In this document: positions 1 to 9,269 of the stretch, one piece after another
How positions within the stretch are numbered: position 1 is the first letter of the stretch
Layout: each line of letters opens with the position of its first letter
DNA from: JADHLK01 sp038131695
GTDB lineage: Bacteria; Pseudomonadota; Alphaproteobacteria; Puniceispirillales; Puniceispirillaceae
Assembly: GCA_038131695.1 (NCBI GenBank)
Contig: JAYPQA010000003.1
Location: forward strand, 1-24,355
Direction: 5' to 3'
Length of the DNA stretch: 24,355 bases
Made by a program: the position numbers and the translations under genes
Notes under the pieces: generated by a model
The model's database searches: none
Told to the model about the DNA's origin: nothing
The model's input: the letters and a program-made list of their open reading frames with translations, nothing else

Positions 1-2314
1 TGGCTGGCCCGTCCAGCATGGCACAGATCAGCTGATGTGTCTGGGCCGAATCTGGAGCAACTTGACAAAGCCGGCCCGCTCGCGATCCATCAAATCCTGC
101 TCGCTCACCTCCGGCGCATCGCCCGGCTGGCGCACCGGGATCGTGCTGATCATCATCGCAACGGTGCGGTTATGGGCGGTAAAATCGCCGCGCGCCACGC
201 CTGCATCCATAAGGCGCATTTTTTCGCTCAATTCCGGGCTGCCCAGCTGGAGCGCACCGGCTCAGGCGGGCGATAGCTGTCCTGCATCTCTGCTATCGGC
301 CCCTTTGCCGCCTCAAAAAGCGATCCTTGTTCATCACCTGAATATCACGGCCGGGCAGAAAATACTGCCAGCGCGCCGCCTGCATCAGGGCAATACCAAC
401 AAACCCATAACCAATTTGTTTCCAGCAATTCCAGGCGGCCTTGTCCGTGTCAGCCCCGGCCGCCAGCCAGCGCAAAAAGCTCTCTTTTACCCGCCGCCGC
501 CGGGTAACGGCCCAACACCTGATTCCACCAGCCCCAGCGTTGAATTGCCATGCACCGCCAGCCGGTCACAATGGGCCAGCACCTCAAACCCGCCACCGCC
601 CAGCGCCAGCCCGGACAGGGCCCCGACCACCAGCACAGGCGCATATTTCAGACCAGAACAGCCTGCAAATCATTGAGGAAACTGTCAATGCCGGCCCAGT
701 CACCAGCCTCAATAAGCGCGCGAAACGCATTCAGATCCACCCCGGCAGAAAAATGCTGGGCATCATTATGGATCAGGATACCGCGCCCGTGATCGCTTGC
801 GGCAGCCTGCACAATCTGCATGGACTCCTGCTGTGAGCGCATTTGCCTTGGAGTGAAATTCCACCAGCCGCAGATCCCCTCCAGCGCATATAAAGGCTGG
901 CCGCATGGTTACGGGATGGGCTGCATCGACAGCGCGCCAGCATTGAAAGGCGCATCCCCTTCAGGCAGGATCTTACAGGCTGGTAGCCGGGCCGCTCATC
1001 AACATCATTCCAGCTTCCTGATTGGCGCGGTAGAACGGGCCCGGCCTCTTTGCGGATACAGGCAGGCAGTTCCAGCCCGGCTTCCCCGGCAATCGCTGCC
1101 AACCGTCGGGCCAATGGCGTCGATCATCTCAAACGGGCCACGAACTGCCAGTTAAAGCCCAGCTTCATCGCATCATCCAAATCCTGCGGATTGTCTGTCA
1201 CCTCGCCCAGCAGGCTGGCCGCATAGCACAGGATACGGGCCAGCACGCGCTGTGCAAACCGGCCATGCAGCGAGCTGTCTGCCAGCAGCAGCTGCAGCGG
1301 CTCTTGCTGTCTGGCCTGGGCCGCGGCAGCATTTTCGCCAAATCCGGCAGTTTTTTATAACCGGGCGCCAGCTCTGTCCATCTGCGTCTGCCCTCTGTGA
1401 CCCGCTTCTTGCCGGCCGCCTTCTGTCGAGACGGTAAAAGCCGCCCTTGCCCTTTGCCGGTATAGCCTGCGGCGATCATGTGCGATCAGGGCCGGGTCCT
1501 GGCCGACCGCCTGAAACGCATCCCCCTCCGGCAGAATAGAGCGCAAGGAGGCGGCCACATCTGACATCAGATCAATGCCGATCAGGTCATACAGGCCAAA
1601 AATGCCGGTTTTCGGAATCCCCATCGGGCGGCTGAACAGCGCATCGGCCGCCTCGATGCAACACCCATTTTGCAAGGCTTCATGCATCCCGACCTGCAAG
1701 GCATAGACGCCCAACCCGGTTGCCCAGAAAGCCCGGCGTATCGGCGCATTTCACCACCCCCTTGCCCAGAATCTGATCATTGAAGCGGGCCAGCCTGTCG
1801 ATCACCTCCGGGTCTGTTTTCTCGCCGCGCACCAGCTCCAGCAGGCGCATGAACCGCACCGGGTTGAAATAATGGGTGATGGCAAAACGGGCCTGGCGGG
1901 CTTCGGGCAAATCCTCGGTCAGCAGCTGCACCGGAATGGTAGAGGTGTTGGAAGTGATAATACAATCTGCGCCGACCAGCCTGTCTAGCCGCGCATAAAG
2001 CTGTTTTTTCAAATCCAGCTGTTCGACAACCGCCTCAATGATCAGATCACACTCCGCCAGCCGGTCAAAATCCGCCTCGATAGAGCCGGTGCTAATCCGC
2101 CCGGCAAAATCGGCCTGCATCAGCTGTGGCGGCTCGCTGGCCAGCAGCCTGTCTATCGCCCGCTCAGCCGGGGATTTATCCATGCCCGGGCCAGCAGGCA
2201 AATCCAGCAGCAGCACCTCCAGCCCGGCATTGGCAATCTGGGCAGCGATACCGCTTCCCCACGGTGCCGGCTCCCATAACGGCAATTTGCTTAAAAGTCA
2301 CCTCCTGCTGACAT
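1..2314 (-). CDS. 3-hydroxyacyl-CoA dehydrogenase / enoyl-CoA hydratase, FadN type (partial, frameshifted)
   Basis: Bifunctional beta-oxidation enzyme with the dehydrogenase domain first and the crotonase domain last, the order seen in FadN-type proteins. An N-terminal NAD-binding segment (IAVMGAGTVGSGIAAQIANAG after correction) is followed by SNTSTIPV, the HYFNPV motif and a C-terminal dehydrogenase domain near 1355-1714 containing GIPKTGIFGLYDLIGID. An enoyl-CoA hydratase segment with an FSAGVDL oxyanion-type motif lies at about 648-842. The start chosen is the ATG at 2314, preceded by AGGAG and overlapping the TGA of the upstream hydrolase gene. One extra T just after the start and one extra G in the GTGGGG run break the frame immediately, and further shifts occur near 1700, 1480, 1110, 840, 640 and 290. 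The span of about 770 codons fits the family. The last codons lie beyond the left edge. Function inferred: fatty or other acyl-CoA beta-oxidation in the cytoplasm. Confidence 0.8.
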
Positions 2315-3128
2315 CACCTCTCCTTTTTTTGAAAAAGCTGTTCCATGAAACCGGCGACAGCCCGGTTGATCTCCTGCGGTCTTTCCGGCGGCAGCATATG
2401 GCCAGCCTCTGCCAGCTCTATCAGCTGCGACTGGCGCAGGGCCGCGGCCATTGCCCGCCCTGCCTTGATCGGGGTCATCCGGTCCTTTTCGGCCAGAATG
2501 ACCAGCGCCGGTATATCCAGCCCGGCCGCCGCCTCCGGCCCGCCCTGATAGGCCTGGCAAGCTGCCAAATCAATGCCAAGGGCTGCCGGATCATTGCCAG
2601 CCATCAGCTGGCGGCTGAAGCCCAGATGCGACAGGCCGGGCTGGCTGTGATCATGCAGCCGGGCCGCCTGGCCATGTGACCATGAAATCATCATCCGGGC
2701 CGGTTGCGGGTTCTCACCCGCTGTCTGATCAGCGCCTCATTGACCGGGATTGCCAGTGCCGCCGCAATGATCGATCTCCAGCCCACTTGCAAATCCGGCA
2801 TCCTGCCGGCGGCCTCCAGCGCGACCAGACAGCCCTGGGAATGGCCGGTCAGAATAACCTGAGCCAGCCCCAGCTCAGCCGCCAGCCCGGCCGTCCAGCT
2901 GGCCATCTCCTCAATAGAGGCCAGCGGATCCCCGCCGGACGGCCATGCCAGGAAAATCGGCCAGCACCGACCAATAGCCATGATAGGCCAGCCAGTGGCT
3001 TTGCAACAGCCAGGTCAGTGATGATCTGGCCGCTGCCATGCAGCATAAAGCAGCGCCGGGGCTTTCAGCATCCGGGCTGCGGCCACCGGTTGCGATATGG
3101 ACCGGCTGCCACGAAAATCGATACGCAT
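2314..3128 (-). CDS. alpha/beta hydrolase (frameshifted)
   Basis: Alpha/beta hydrolase fold protein of about 270 residues, substrate unknown. Visible parts in order: an N-terminal MRIDFRG start, an HGSG oxyanion-type motif, a segment ending DFPG(H)GRSGG, the nucleophile elbow GHSQG with serine nucleophile, and near the C-terminus IPALVILAEKDRMTP (acid region) and EAGHMLPPERP (catalytic histidine region). These are the usual serine hydrolase triad positions. The start is the ATG at 3128, with AAGGGTG six bases upstream. The gene begins only six bases after the metY stop and its TGA overlaps the ATG of the dehydrogenase gene, so the three genes look like one operon. Frame breaks fall near 3095, 3050, 2960 and 2740. 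Esterase, lactonase or thioesterase are all possible; the family alone does not decide. Confidence 0.78.
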
Positions 3129-3134
3129 GATGGT

Positions 3135-4430
3135 TCACCCTTCGCCTGTGGGGTGGTTTGGCGGCCGCCCGCAAGGCTTGCTGAAAATCGGCCTTGATAT
3201 CCTCTATCGCTTCCAGCCCGACCGACAGGCTGATCAAATCATCGCTCAACCCGCCCTGCCGCATGGGATTCCGCATCAATATGTGAATGGGTGGTGCTGG
3301 CTGGATGGATGACCAGCGTCTTGGCATCCCCGACATTGGCCAGATGGCTGGCCAGTTCCAGTGATTCGATAAAGACACGCCCGGCGGCGCGCCCGCCTTT
3401 TACGCCAAAGGTGATGATAGAGCCAGCCCCTTTCGGCAGCAGCTTTTCGCCAGCTGGTGCCCGGGATGATCGGGCAGATCGGGATGGCGCACCCAGGCTA
3501 CCTGTTCATGCTGGCTCAGCCAATCCAGCAGCGCGTGCGTGTTGGCAATATGTTTTTCCATCCGCAAGGCCAGCGTCTCCAGCCCCTGCAGCAAATAAAA
3601 GGCATTTTGCGGTGACAGGCTGGGGCCGAAATTATACATCGCCTCAGCCCGCGCCTTGGCGGTAAAGGCGGCGGGTCCGAATTCCTCAAAAAAATTGATA
3701 CCGCCCATCGCATAATGCGGCTCGGCTATGGTCGGGAATTTGCCGCCGCGCGACCAGTCAAAATTGCCGCCATCCACGACCGCCCCGCCAATCGCCACTC
3801 CGTGCCCACCTATCCATTTGGTCAGCGAATGGACCAGATTAGCCCCAGCGCAATCGGCTGCATTAAAAGGGGGCAAAAGGTTGCATCAACAACCAACGGC
3901 ACGCCTGCCTCATCACAGATATCAGCAACCGCTCGGCACATCCAGCACATCAGCCCAGGATTGCCGATCACTTCGGCAAAGACCATTTTCGTCTCTGGCC
4001 GGATCGCCTCTTTGAGGGCCTGAGGGTCACTTGGGTCAACAAAGCTGGTGGTGATGCCAAAGCGGGGAAGCGTATATTTCAACAGATTGACATTGGCCCC
4101 GTAAAGCTGGGAGGAGGACAATATGATCGCCGCTTGAACAGATGGTCATGATGGCGACATACAAGGCCGCCATGCCAGAGCTGGTCGCGATACAGGCCAC
4201 CCCACCATCCAGGGCTGCCATGCGCTGTTCCAGCACCGCAACGGTCGGGTTTGAAATGCGCGAATAAAGATGGCCGCCCTGCTCCATATTGAACAGGGCC
4301 GCAGCATGGCGGGAATCCTCAAACACATAGGAGGTTGTCTGATGAATCGGCACAGCGCGTGAGCCATGCTCTTTATCCACTGTCTGGCCAGCATGCAGGC
4401 CCAGCGTCTCCAGCCGGTAATCTCAGCCAT
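3135..4430 (-). CDS. metY: O-acetylhomoserine sulfhydrylase, Cys/Met-metabolism PLP enzyme (frameshifted)
   Basis: PLP-dependent gamma-replacement enzyme making homocysteine (or methionine, if methanethiol is used) from O-acetylhomoserine and sulfide in the cytoplasm. The reconstructed protein is about 431 residues, typical for MetY and longer than MetB/MetC. It begins MAEITGW, then GSRAVPIHQTTSYVFEDS, an HLYSRISNPT segment, SSGMAALY (PLP phosphate-binding region), PLVVDATF, and the PLP-lysine motif VHSLTKWIGGHG. A C-terminal part near 3180-3400 includes GGLSDDLISLSVGLEAIEDI. The start at 4430 has only a weak upstream AGAGAATG. The stop is assigned to TGA at 3135-3137 after removing one G from the AAGGG run; uncorrected, the frame reads through into the next gene. 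Other breaks fall near 4390, 4120, 3870, 3450 and 3310. Family assignment is firm; MetY rather than MetZ is judged from length and internal motifs. Confidence 0.86.
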
Positions 4431-4624
4431 CTGTCATTCTCTGATTAAAACAGCCGGTTGTCACTGCCCTTTTTTGCCAGATTGCCATAATTTTAGCCAG
4501 TCAAAACCGGTTCGCTGACCGGCTCAAACTTGCCTAGCCTCAAATTTTTGTCGGCTTTTTTATGGATTTGCCCGGTGCCATCAGCTAATCAAGAAGAAAT
4601 ATCTCTCAGCTGGAAGGGTTGGAA
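4431..4624. promoter_or_regulatory. divergent intergenic region between metY and the phosphate transporter
   Basis: This gap of about 194 bases must hold the outward-facing promoters for metY (minus) and the phosphate transporter (plus). It is richer in A and T than its surroundings, with T runs near 4470 and 4545-4560. I could not place a convincing -35/-10 pair on either strand. A single CTGTCAT element at 4431-4437 resembles half of a Pho box but lacks a correctly spaced partner. Confidence 0.4.
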
Positions 4625-6127
4625 ATGGCTGCCGAAAACAAAAAGCTGGAACATCGCTATATTAATGATTTGCGGCGGTTTGAATTTCTGCAAGGCTTGG
4701 CAGCCAACAGCCAGCTTAACCTGCCATTGCTGGCCGTTGCGGTTGTGTTTCTGGCCCTTATAGGTTTTGGTGGCGCAGCTCTTGCCGGTTGGCCCGGATC
4801 AGGCCTTTATTCTGGTGGCGGCTGCGATGGTTGGCGGCTATATGGCGCTGAATATCGGGGCCAATGATGTCGCCAATAATATGGGGCCGGCGGTGGGCGG
4901 CCATGTGATCACCCTCGGCACGGCGGTGGCAATTGCCGCGATTTGCGAGGCGGCAGGCGCATTATTGGCTGGCGGCGATGTGGTTAGTACCGTATCCAAG
5001 GGGATTATCTCACCCGAAGGTCGCCTGATGGCGGCTGAATTCCAGCTATTGATGCTGGCCGCCCTGTTATCTGCTGCGCTCTGGATCAATCTGGCGACAA
5101 TGCTGAACGCTCCGGTCTCTACCACCCATTCTATCGTGGGCGGGATATTGGGGGCGGGCATTGCAGCTGCCGGGCTGTTGGTTGTGAATTGGAAAACCAT
5201 GGCCGCGATTGCCGCCAGCTGGGTGATTTCGCCGGTATTTGGCGGGGTGATCGCGGCGCTGATGCTGCTGGTGATCAAGAACCGGGTGATGAACCAGCCA
5301 GATCGGCTGGAGGCTGCGCGGCGCTGGCTGCCTGTGCTGATTGCGCTGATGGCCGGGGCGCTGACCGCCTGGCGCTCAAGGGCTGAAGCGCATCTGGAAA
5401 CCGGAGATGGGAGAGGTCGTGCTCTATTCCCTGCTGGCCATTATGCTGGGATGGCTGGCATCGCGCCCCTATATCGCTGCCAAATCTGCCCGGCTCAGCA
5501 ATCGCAAAAGAGACATCTATACCCTGTTTCACTTCCCGCTGTTGGTTGGTGTGTCGCTATTATGCTTTGCACATGGAGCCAATGATGTGGCCAATGCGGT
5601 TGGCCCGCTGGCCGCTATTGTGTCAACCATCGGGGCGAACGGATCGGTGGCTGCCAAAGTTTCATCCCATTCTGGGTGATGCTGGTCGGAGCCAGCGGCA
5701 TTGCTTTGGGGTTGGCCCTGTTTGGGCCCAAGCTGATCCCGCACGGTTGGGGAAAAAATCACCCGGTTGAACGCGCCGCGTGCCTATTTGCGTGGCCCTG
5801 TCATCAGCGATCACGGTTTTGATCGCGACAACGCTTGGTTTGCCGGTCAGCTCTACCCATATCGCTGTCGGCGCAATTTTTGGTGTCGGTTTCTTGCGCG
5901 AGTTTCTGGAAAATCCGAACCGTCGCCAGCTGCGTCCCGGGCATAAAATCAATCACACAGCCGAAGATGCCTTTGCCAATCTGAATAACCGGCTTCGCAG
6001 GCGGCTGGTGCGGCGGCGTTTTCTTTATTCGATCGCAGCAGCTTGGGTGATCACCGTGCCTGCCTCGGCCTTGCTGGCAGGCAGCCTGTTCTATCTTATG
6101 CAGATGATTTTATTATCCACGGGCTGA
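4625..6127 (+). CDS. PiT-family inorganic phosphate transporter (frameshifted)
   Basis: Integral membrane phosphate transporter of the PiT/PHO4 family, normally cation-coupled uptake across the inner membrane. Both halves of the internal duplication are visible: GANDVANNMGPAVGG near 4857 followed by NAPVSTTHSIVGG, and GANDVANAVGPLAA near 5575 followed by GLPVSSTHIAVGAIFG near 5840. About ten hydrophobic segments flank these. A hydrophilic N-terminal tail (MAAENKKLEHRY...) precedes the first membrane segment. The start is the ATG at 4625 with AAGGG six bases upstream; an in-frame TTG two codons earlier is less likely. Total length of about 500 residues suits the family. Frame breaks near 4770, 5390, 5665 and 5755 interrupt it in the given sequence. 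The C-terminal coding end overlaps the converging NUDIX gene by about 32 bases. Confidence 0.88.
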
Positions 6128-6520
6128 GCCGTTCAAAAACCCGCACCAGCGCCAGATAATCCTCACGCGAAACCACCCGCCCGGCATCCCGTAACAAGGC
6201 CCAATGGCGCTCACGCACCTTGTCTTCAGGCCATTTATCAAGCTGTTTTTCAACCAGCAGCGGATAAAAGGTCACCGGATTATGGGTCAGCCCGTGCGAT
6301 GTGGATTTGGAAATCAGGCAGGTAACCGGAAAATCTTTCAGCAACCGGCCTTTGACTCCGGCTTCCTCAAAAGCCTCGCGGTTGGCTGCCTTTTGTGGCT
6401 CTCGCCTGCCATCAGATTGCCTTTTGGCAAGATCCAGCGACCCCGCTTTTTGTGAGGTCACAAACAGCACGGCGATCTGGTCTTTTTCAAGGCAAAGGGG
6501 ATAGCACCGACCTTATGCAT
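6096..6520 (-). CDS. NUDIX hydrolase (frameshifted in the Nudix box)
   Basis: Small protein of about 140 residues that would hydrolyse a nucleoside diphosphate linked to another moiety; the actual substrate cannot be read from sequence. The Nudix box is split: the N-terminal part reads ILPKGNLMAGE in one frame and the rest AANREAFEEAGVKG in another, together giving the GX5EX7REXXEEXG pattern. The start is the ATG at 6520 (MHKVGAIPFAL), preceded by AAGGGC at suitable spacing. The frame is lost soon afterwards, around 6485 at a short A run, and again within 6400-6460. The stop TAA lies inside the last codons of the converging phosphate transporter gene. It sits 69 bases downstream of the phosphodiesterase gene on the same strand and may be the last gene of that transcript. 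Confidence 0.75.
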
Positions 6521-6546
6521 GATAAATAGCCCTTTTTCAATTTAAC

Positions 6547-6588
6547 TGTCTTGGTCAATCTGTCTTGGTCAATCTTCCTTGGCCAAGC
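6547..6588. repeat. 14-bp tandem repeat upstream of the NUDIX gene
   Basis: Two perfect 14-base units (TGTCTTGGTCAATC) at 6547-6560 and 6561-6574 are followed by a decayed third unit (TTCCTTGGCCAAGC) at 6575-6588. On the minus strand, the direction of the flanking genes, each perfect unit contains TTGACC. The array fills most of the gap between the phosphodiesterase stop (6590) and the NUDIX start (6520). It could be a binding site or a slippage product. Confidence 0.7.
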
Positions 6589-6589
6589 T

Positions 6590-7569
6590 TTAATTCTCGC
6601 CCGTTTCGAGCCAATGCCAGCCGCGGGCCAGCAACAGCTGCTGCACGCGCTGCGGATAATCAGTGATGATGCCATCCACGCCGAACTCTATCATCTGTTT
6701 ATATCCTCTGCTTCATTCACCGTCCAGACCGAGAGGATCAGCCCCCTGCCTTAGCCGCCTTCACATGATGGGCGGCTATATCCTTGAAATAGGGGGCCCA
6801 ATGCACCGCCCCGGCCTGCCGGACAAGGGCTGGCATCTGGCTGCTGATATCCACGCTGGCCGCGCCGTCCAAATCCAACCCCCCATATAAGGAGAGCCGG
6901 ATAGATGGTGTGCTGCTCTGCTGTGGCACCATCGGGATAATAGCTCAAACAAGAGCGCGCAATTTCCGGGGCGGCCTCTTGCATGGCTGTTATCACCCGC
7001 CAGTCAAAAGATTGCACCAGCGTGCGCCCGGTCAGGCCGGCGGCCCGGATTTCTGCTGTCACCAGCCTGGCCAGATGGCCGGGCGGCGCTGTCAGATGGC
7101 TGGCCAGCGGGTTGGATTTAATTTCGATATTCAGCCAGCAATCCCGGTGGCCGGGCTGATTGGCAAGCTTGCAAATATCAGCCAGTTTGGGAACCCGCAC
7201 CCCGTCCAGCCGCGCCTGTTCCGGCCAGCTTTCGCCATCTGTTGCACGCAAATCCCGGCTGCCCACATCATAGCGGGCCAGCTGCTCATAGCTCAGCGAA
7301 ATAATCGGCGGGCTGTCTTCTTGCAACCACTGCCCGGCCGCATCGCGTGTTCGGGCTTTGGCCAGCATGGGATCATGCAGCACAACCGGAATATCATCTT
7401 GTGTGACCAGCACATCCAGCTCAACAATCTGCACCCCGGCGGCAAAGGCGGCAGCAAAGCCGGGCAAGGTGTTTTCCGGCATCAGCCCGCGCATCCCGCG
7501 ATGGCCATGCAGGCGAACCAGCCCCGGCCCGCCGCACAAAGCCGGAAAATCTGATCGCTGCATCCGCAT
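6590..7569 (-). CDS. glycerophosphodiester phosphodiesterase (GDPD family, frameshifted near its C-terminus)
   Basis: Hydrolyses glycerophosphodiesters to glycerol-3-phosphate and an alcohol. The N-terminal motif HGHRGMRGLMPENTLPGF, then VELDVLVTQDDIPVVLHDP, give the GDPD catalytic histidines and metal-binding Glu/Asp pair. Later come LNIEIK, TLVQSFDWRVI and, in shifted frames, LILSVWTVNEAEDINRM and GVDGIITDYP, all standard for the family. No clear signal peptide, so cytoplasmic is likely. The start chosen is the ATG at 7569; an upstream in-frame GTG or similar near 7623 would overlap hpaH and give a non-homologous extension. Frame breaks occur at a run of six G (about 6881-6886), near 6750 and near 6690. 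It begins 16 bases after the hpaH stop, so it is probably co-transcribed with the hpa genes. Confidence 0.85.
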
Positions 7570-7585
7570 GGCCAGCCCCAAGGCG

Positions 7586-8391
7586 CTAGCCGAATTGGCA
7601 GGCGACCGAACCGAACTGGCCAAAATCGGCTTCGATCACCGTGCCGGGCGGGCATTCCACAGGCCGGATAAAGGACCCGGACAGCACGATCTGCCCGGCC
7701 TCTATCTGCTGGCCATATTGGGCCATGCGCCGCGCCAGCCAGACCATGGATTCCACCGGATCATTCAGCACGGCCGCGCCCAGCCCGGTTTCCTCTACCT
7801 GGCCATTGCGGCTGACAATCGCCCCGACCCAGCGCAAATCAACATCCTGCTGCCGCGTGCCGTTCCGCCCCCAGCACCAGCCCGGCATTGGCGGCATTAT
7901 CGCTGATCGTATCGATGACCGAGCGCGTCTGGCCAGTAGCCGGATCAGCCCGCAAGATGCGGGTATCCAAAATCTCCAGTGCCGGGCAAACATAGTCTGT
8001 GGCGGCCAATACCTGCTCTCTGGTAACGGTTTCGCCGGCCAGCGGGGCTTTCATGACAAAGGCGATTTCGGCTTCGATACGCGGCTGGATAAAGCGGCCT
8101 GGCGGAACCTGTGCCTGATTGTCAAACAGCATATCATCAAACAGGATACCGCTATCGGGAATATCGATATTGAGGGCCATCTGCATGGCGCGTGAGGTCA
8201 GCCCGATCTTCCAGCCGATTATCTGGCCCGGCTGCCAGCTTGGCCGCGCAAATCGCCTTCTGGACAGCATAGGCATCATCCATATCCATCTCAGGATGCG
8301 CCAGCGTCAGCAGCCCTATCTGGCTGCCGCCCTGTTCGGCCGCGATCAGCTGATTGGCCAGCGCTGCGGCCTGTTCCGCTGTCAGGCTCAT
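7586..8391 (-). CDS. hpaH: 2-oxo-hept-4-ene-1,7-dioate hydratase (frameshifted)
   Basis: Adds water to the decarboxylated ring-cleavage product to give 4-hydroxy-2-oxoheptanedioate, the aldolase substrate of the homoprotocatechuate pathway. The reconstructed protein of about 268 residues matches HpaH length. Segments in order: MSLTAEQAAALANQLIAAE, MDMDDAYAVQKA, IIGWKIGLTSRAMQ, PRIEAEIAFVM, PALEILDTRI, DTISDNAANAGLVLG and QQDVDLRWVGAIV. These are family landmarks of the MhpD/HpaH hydratases, including the metal-ligand Glu residues in IEAEIAF. Two frame breaks, at about 8228 and 7867, are each explained by one extra G in a G run. The start ATG at 8391 overlaps the hpaG stop as ATGA with GAGGA upstream. 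Assignment to HpaH rather than another hydratase of the family rests on the operon context. Confidence 0.85.
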
Positions 8392-9269
8392 TGCTCATCC
8401 TCGACCCGGTTGACCAGCTGGCCGATCCCTTCTGCCTCTATCACGATTTCATCTCCCGGCACCAGCCAGCGCGGCGGATCCAGCCGCGCCCCGGCCCCGG
8501 TCGGCGTGCCGGTCACAATAATATCGCCCGGCATCAGCGTGGTGAAGGTTGAGATATAGGCAATCTGGCGGCGTATCGGAAACAGCATCCGGCCAGTGCG
8601 GTCATCCTGGCGCAATTCGCCATTCACCCGGGTGGTCAGCCGCACATCATCCAGCTGTTCTGGCCGGGTGAAGGGCACCAGCCAGGGGCCCAGCGCACCG
8701 GAATTGTCAAAATTCTTGCCTTGCGTCACATTGAATTTTGCGTGCCGCACCCAGTCACGCAGCGTGCCCTCATTGCATAAGGTCAGGCCAGCAATATGAT
8801 CATAGGCCTCTGCCTCCGCAATATGGCGGCCTGCCCGGCCTATCACGATGGCTATCTCGCCCTCATAATCCAGCTGCTCAGAGGCTTTTGGCCGGATCAG
8901 AGGCTGGTTGTGGCCAACAAAGGAACGGGCAAAGCGGATAAAGAGCGACATATTCGCCGGGGCTTCCGACCCGTCCTTATATTCGGCATTGCGATCGGGA
9001 AAATTCACCCCGACACAGATAATCTTCTCTGGCCGTGGCAAGGGGATTTGCCAATCAAACACGCTGTGGGTTATAGTGCGCCCGGCAGCGGCAGCAGCGA
9101 CTTCGGCCAGCCCGCCCGCGGCGATAACCGCGCCCAGATCAGGCCATTGCGGGAAACCCGGTGACAGGGCGATCATGCCTGCCTCGCTGGCCAGCCCCCA
9201 GAAATCCTCTCCTGCGGCCCGGTAGCTGGCAAAGCGCGGCGGTGTGTCTTGCGTCATTTTATCCATCAT
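8388..9269 (-). CDS. hpaG: fumarylacetoacetate hydrolase-family protein, probable HpaG decarboxylase/isomerase
   Basis: Intact 293-residue FAH-fold protein, likely decarboxylating 5-oxopent-3-ene-1,2,5-tricarboxylate in the homoprotocatechuate pathway. The substrate-entry segment IICVGVNFPDRNAEYKDG (residues 83-100) precedes DYEGEIAIVIGR (134-145), where Glu136 and Glu138 match the two metal ligands of the family. The third ligand region reads CNEGTLRDW (165-173), a variant with Glu where HpaG/HpcE usually have Asp; this is the version common in single-domain FAH proteins. The C-terminus holds MPGDIIVTGTPTGAG (about 253-267). It is a single domain, unlike the two-domain E. coli HpaG. The start ATG at 9269 overlaps the hpaD stop; a second ATG three bases on and MTQD at residue 5 are alternatives. 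Function is inferred from position between hpaD and hpaH. Confidence 0.82.
   Translation of the reverse strand: MMDKMTQDTPPRFASYRAAGEDFWGLASEAGMIALSPGFPQWPDLGAVIAAGGLAEVAAAAAGRTITHSVFDWQIPLPRPEKIICVGVNFPDRNAEYKDGSEAPANMSLFIRFARSFVGHNQPLIRPKASEQLDYEGEIAIVIGRAGRHIAEAEAYDHIAGLTLCNEGTLRDWVRHAKFNVTQGKNFDNSGALGPWLVPFTRPEQLDDVRLTTRVNGELRQDDRTGRMLFPIRRQIAYISTFTTLMPGDIIVTGTPTGAGARLDPPRWLVPGDEIVIEAEGIGQLVNRVEDEQ

Noticed and set aside
4431..4450. Pho box upstream of the phosphate transporter
   Set aside because: Only one CTGTCAT half-site is good; the second is degenerate and three rather than four bases away.
7860..8235. Programmed frameshifting in hpaH
   Set aside because: Two shifts at ordinary G runs without a slippery heptamer or stimulatory structure, in a region where neighbouring genes show similar indels, fit consensus error better.
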